Source: PALG01 sp964495885 | GTDB lineage: Bacteria > Bacteroidota > Bacteroidia > Flavobacteriales > Flavobacteriaceae | Direction of reading: 5' to 3' | DNA length: 64,000 nt | NCBI GenBank assembly: GCA_964495885.1 | Contig: CAZBWO010000017.1 | Span: forward strand, 13,994 to 77,993 | Part shown: piece by piece, positions 62,101 through 64,000 of the stretch | How positions within the stretch are numbered: the stretch's first letter is position 1 | Layout of the letters: each line of letters opens with the position of its first letter | Made by a program: the position numbers and the translations under genes | The notes under the pieces: model-generated | Database searches by the model: none | What the model was told of the DNA's origin: nothing | Seen by the model: the letters and a program-made list of their open reading frames with translations, nothing else

Positions 62101-64000
62101 GGAGATATTGTAGTGAATGGCTCAGCCTTTGATACCAATGGGAATAATAATGATGGAATTAGAATACAGGCGACCATTTCCACAACGGGAACAGGAAATA
62201 TTAACTTGACAGGGACAACTCCAGACCCAAATTCGACAGCAGTAAACCTATCAAACAGCTCGGCAATAATCACTGCAGGTGGAGCCATTAATGTAACGGC
62301 ACTCAACGGTCCTACTACTACCGCTGGCGGGGTAACAGGGGTTGCCCAGTTTGATGCAACAAGTACAACGGCAATCGGGAATTTCGCACCCGGGCAATCC
62401 CCAGGACAGCTAATTGTGAATGGGGATTTCAACATCGGCACTGGAAATACCTTGGAAATGGAATTCAATGGTTTTGTAACCGCCGGGACTGATTATGACC
62501 AATTGGTTGTAAATGGTCTCGTAAACATTAGTGGAGCTACCCTTACATTAATCGATAATATTGGAACTACTGAAGATTCATGTGATACCTTAGTCCTTAT
62601 CGATAATGATGGAACCGACCCCATTGTAGGTACCTTTAACGGTCTTGCAGAAGGGGACTCGGTTTCCTTTGGGGGAATCACAGCAAAAATAACATATATA
62701 GGAGGTGACGGAAATGACTTTGCATTTGTAATGGACGATACCCCTCCTTTAGCCGTTTGTCAGGATATTACCGTACAACTGGATGCTGCTGGAAATGCAA
62801 GCATCACAGCTGCTGATGTAGATGGGGGCTCCTCAGATAATTGTGCAATTGCCTCACTAGCCATTGATGTGAATACCTTCGATTGCAGCAACGTAGGAAC
62901 CAATCCCGTCGTGCTTACCGTGACCGACGTGAACGGGAACAGCAGTACCTGTACGGCCACCGTAACGGTAGAGGACAACGTTCCGCCTGTCGCTATCTGC
63001 ATGGATATCACCGTGCAACTGGATGCCAACGGTATGGGCAGCATCACAGCTTCCGATATTGATGGCGGCAGCACCGATGCCTGTGGCATCGCTTCCATTA
63101 CGGCCTCCCAAACAGACTTTGACTGTAGCGATGTGGGCGTGGTACCGGTGACCCTTACGGTGACCGACGTGAACGGGAACAGCAGCACCTGTACCGCCAA
63201 CGTAACGGTAGAGGACAACGTGCCGCCCGTGGCGGTCTGCATGGACATCACCGTCCAGCTGGATGCCAACGGTATGGCGAGCATCACGGCCTCCGATATT
63301 GATGGTGGTAGCACCGATGCCTGTGGCATTGCTTCCATCACGGCCTCCCAAACAGACTTTGACTGCAGCGATGTGGGCGTGGTACCGGTAACCCTTACCG
63401 TCACAGATGTCAACGGTAACAGCAGTACGTGTACGGCCAACGTAACGGTAGAGGACAACGTGCCCCCCGTGGCGGTCTGCATGGACATCACCGTGCAGCT
63501 GGATGCCAACGGTATGGGCAGCATCACTGCTTCCGATATTGATGGTGGTAGCACCGATGCCTGTGGCATCGCTTCCATTACGGCCTCCCAAACAGACTTT
63601 GACTGCAGCGATGTGGGCGTGGTGCCGGTAACCCTTACCGTCACAGATGTGAACGGCAACAGCAGTACCTGTACGGCCAACGTAACGGTGGAGGACAACG
63701 TACCCCCCGTGGCAATTTGTATGGACATCACCGTCCAGCTGGACGCTACGGGCAACGCAACCATTACCCCTGCAGACGTAGATGGGGGTTCAACGGATGC
63801 ATGTGGAATTGCTAGTATGGCCGTTTCCCCTAATGCATTTACCTGTTCAGATGTGGGCTCAAACACGGTAACGCTTACCGTCACAGACGTGAACGGCAAC
63901 AGCAGCACGTGTACCGCCAACGTAACGGTGGAGGACAACGTACCGCCCGTGGCGGTCTGCATGGACATCACCGTGCAGCTGGATGCCAACGGCATGGGCA
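59116..64000 (+). CDS. Very large secreted repeat protein, 3' end outside the window
   Basis: Open without a stop from the ATG at 59116 to the window end (1,628 codons seen). The signal peptide (MKKRIPILMFILMIFIGMTQSFSQ) is followed by a parallel beta-helix region opening with SIREAILAANTN (choice-of-anchor-Q type) and including DQRGLPRSDGDNDG, then a long Gly/Thr/Asn-rich region of TTGTGNI-type strands. From about 62755 come tandem 80-residue repeats of the HYR-like type (VCMDITVQLDANG, DIDGGSTDACGIASI, LTVTDVNGNSSTC, VTVEDNVPP). A T9SS sorting signal would be expected beyond the window. It is probably a surface adhesin-like protein. Confidence 0.9.
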   Translation, partial: MKKRIPILMFILMIFIGMTQSFSQTTYIVDTTSDAVAVDGFISIREAILAANTNIAVNEAPAGTSGLDIINFDPALSGTSILLTSGNLQVQENIDINGLGADLLEIDGNGGSIFSFSGAGSSKTFNVIDITLTNAVNVLNLAGSGDDTLNVSGIIARNNADPNSAGSVMVGSFCTINITNSAFVENNHSIVLDLSTANANIVNTTFSNNQNHAISIFPGGGFSGNTTTISITNVTFADNGGGGVTSRAIPSGTTLAINYQNSIFNNHGNGSFNAAGTISGSLVITSQNHNILDDTPMGNVAHTASGNDQRNTNALLGTLEMNNGTYVRPLLEGSPAIDTGNDVTAPLVDQRGLPRSDGDNDGTTTSDVGAFESSPAIINLSAVDNVTLLYDSSSDQVRVVETGNTANILYALDKDNIDGQVFVNGDGDNNALTVEDSFLGLGMEVTYEGAGETATPGDVLIVSGGIFTTVTSTYANANDGTLNFDGSTITYTGLEPIDMSGSTVADLVLNLPNTANTDVVLQNSATAGQSEITGTTFENTIFSNPTNSLTINGGTAQDLISIEGLDAAFDADLTINAATNDQVEFQNNPTAIGSGNLNITSESLLVNANISTTGAITTNTNNNTYILNNAVIQSSDGDISMTAGLAPVAGVNFDGIRLNSGVVQTTGSGNIMLNGTGGNDGSTSGTVGIEMRNSGTVQALGTGAISMTGVAPSSGVNQIMGIDCRSSSVIASTTGGITLNGTGAGSGNTGAGIYIADATTVTSTSGDITFSGNGSVDNDSGSYGIRINSTNTLVQTVDGTIQMNGVAGGNAASTGNFHTGVLIFTAAVVEATGTGNINIMGQGGTTTTGTSSRGIDIESADTFIRVNGGNLTLNGIGGSGDAQSFGVLFLNGPVVEDLGAGTISVTGSGGTGLSAFNPGIIMSGSNGILSNGGDIIMNGTGGTSPGNSEYGIRMDNSTVSTVGNGTITANGNGGIGAGINIGFFFVNNSIFSAENGDIVVNGSAFDTNGNNNDGIRIQATISTTGTGNINLTGTTPDPNSTAVNLSNSSAIITAGGAINVTALNGPTTTAGGVTGVAQFDATSTTAIGNFAPGQSPGQLIVNGDFNIGTGNTLEMEFNGFVTAGTDYDQLVVNGLVNISGATLTLIDNIGTTEDSCDTLVLIDNDGTDPIVGTFNGLAEGDSVSFGGITAKITYIGGDGNDFAFVMDDTPPLAVCQDITVQLDAAGNASITAADVDGGSSDNCAIASLAIDVNTFDCSNVGTNPVVLTVTDVNGNSSTCTATVTVEDNVPPVAICMDITVQLDANGMGSITASDIDGGSTDACGIASITASQTDFDCSDVGVVPVTLTVTDVNGNSSTCTANVTVEDNVPPVAVCMDITVQLDANGMASITASDIDGGSTDACGIASITASQTDFDCSDVGVVPVTLTVTDVNGNSSTCTANVTVEDNVPPVAVCMDITVQLDANGMGSITASDIDGGSTDACGIASITASQTDFDCSDVGVVPVTLTVTDVNGNSSTCTANVTVEDNVPPVAICMDITVQLDATGNATITPADVDGGSTDACGIASMAVSPNAFTCSDVGSNTVTLTVTDVNGNSSTCTANVTVEDNVPPVAVCMDITVQLDANGMG
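62758..64000 (+). repeat. Tandem 240-bp HYR-like repeats
   Basis: Cys codons that open each unit recur at 62758, 62998, 63238, 63478, 63718 and 63958, an exact 240-bp (80-residue) period. The central copies are nearly identical at the DNA level, with only scattered third-position changes. The array continues past the window end. Confidence 0.9.

Noticed and set aside
61566..62468. A 300-codon minus-strand frame rich in Pro/Val/Ile
   Set aside because: Antisense shadow of the Gly/Thr/Asn-rich repeat region of the large surface protein; composition is the complement artefact.
62760..63995. A 411-codon open frame on the minus strand
   Set aside because: It is antisense to the HYR-like repeats and open only because the repeat units keep the same codon pattern; it lacks any domain or start context.
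62758..64000. CRISPR-like periodic repeats
   Set aside because: Period is 240 bp with continuous coding repeats and no spacers, so this is a protein repeat array.
1..64000. tRNA or rRNA genes
   Set aside because: No cloverleaf-like or rRNA-conserved segment was recognised by eye; a tRNA scan would be needed to exclude one.

Overview
The window looks like a chromosomal segment of a marine-type member of the Flavobacteriaceae (Bacteroidota). The evidence is a type IX secretion (T9SS) C-terminal sorting domain, two GLPGLI-family proteins beside a TonB-receptor-like barrel, a DUF5686 outer-membrane protein, DUF151 and 2TM proteins, an E1 alpha-beta fusion dehydrogenase, AT-rich DNA, and several promoters of the Bacteroidota form TTG-N19-21-TAnnTTTG. 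No rRNA, tRNA, CRISPR array or transposase was recognised.

Layout. 1-9.5 kb: the 3' part of a tail-fibre-like surface protein gene, then minus-strand housekeeping genes: an AraC regulator, fabD, a fructosamine-kinase-like gene, folA, a 2TM protein, then tonB-like, thyA, a CNT nucleoside transporter and a DUF151 nuclease-like protein. A PLP enzyme lies on the plus strand between them. 9.5-20.5 kb: core energy metabolism, with etfBA divergent from pdhB, a DUF5686 protein, membrane pyrophosphatase, polyphosphate kinase and a deoxynucleoside kinase. 20.5-29.8 kb: a histidine kinase/OmpR regulator pair with a duplicated fragment of the regulator gene behind it. The pair is divergent from GLPGLI genes and an outer-membrane receptor, and an AT-rich cassette encoding a secreted Cys-rich protein interrupts the GLPGLI genes.

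29.9-35.6 kb: two exported proteases, a papain-like C1 peptidase with a DUF4384-like tail and a WD40-like/caspase protein. They are separated by one base and share an unusual nine-residue motif, TRNLxVEDD, three times in total. After a terminator come two small soluble alpha-helical proteins. 35.6-53.6 kb: aromatic catabolism. It holds an aromatic amino acid hydroxylase with a rhodanese gene, a TetR regulator, and a tightly overlapping phenylacetate operon (paaE-A-B-C-D-VOC-G-H-I-J-Z-F-Y) that runs straight into a 2-oxo acid dehydrogenase E2. A four-helix-bundle gene flanked by short repeats separates this E2 from its E1 partner. No phenylacetate-CoA ligase is present, which suggests that phenylacetyl-CoA could be made directly from phenylpyruvate by the E1/E2 complex.

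53.6-64 kb: a T9SS-sorted repeat protein, a thermonuclease-like protein, a conserved hypothetical, a NarL-type two-component pair, and the first 1,628 codons of a very large secreted repeat protein that runs off the window.

The strongest candidates for something new are the paired proteases with the shared motif, the paa operon fused to a keto-acid dehydrogenase, the AT-rich Cys-rich-protein cassette and the four-helix-bundle insertion. All functional statements are homology recognition by eye; no database search was run.
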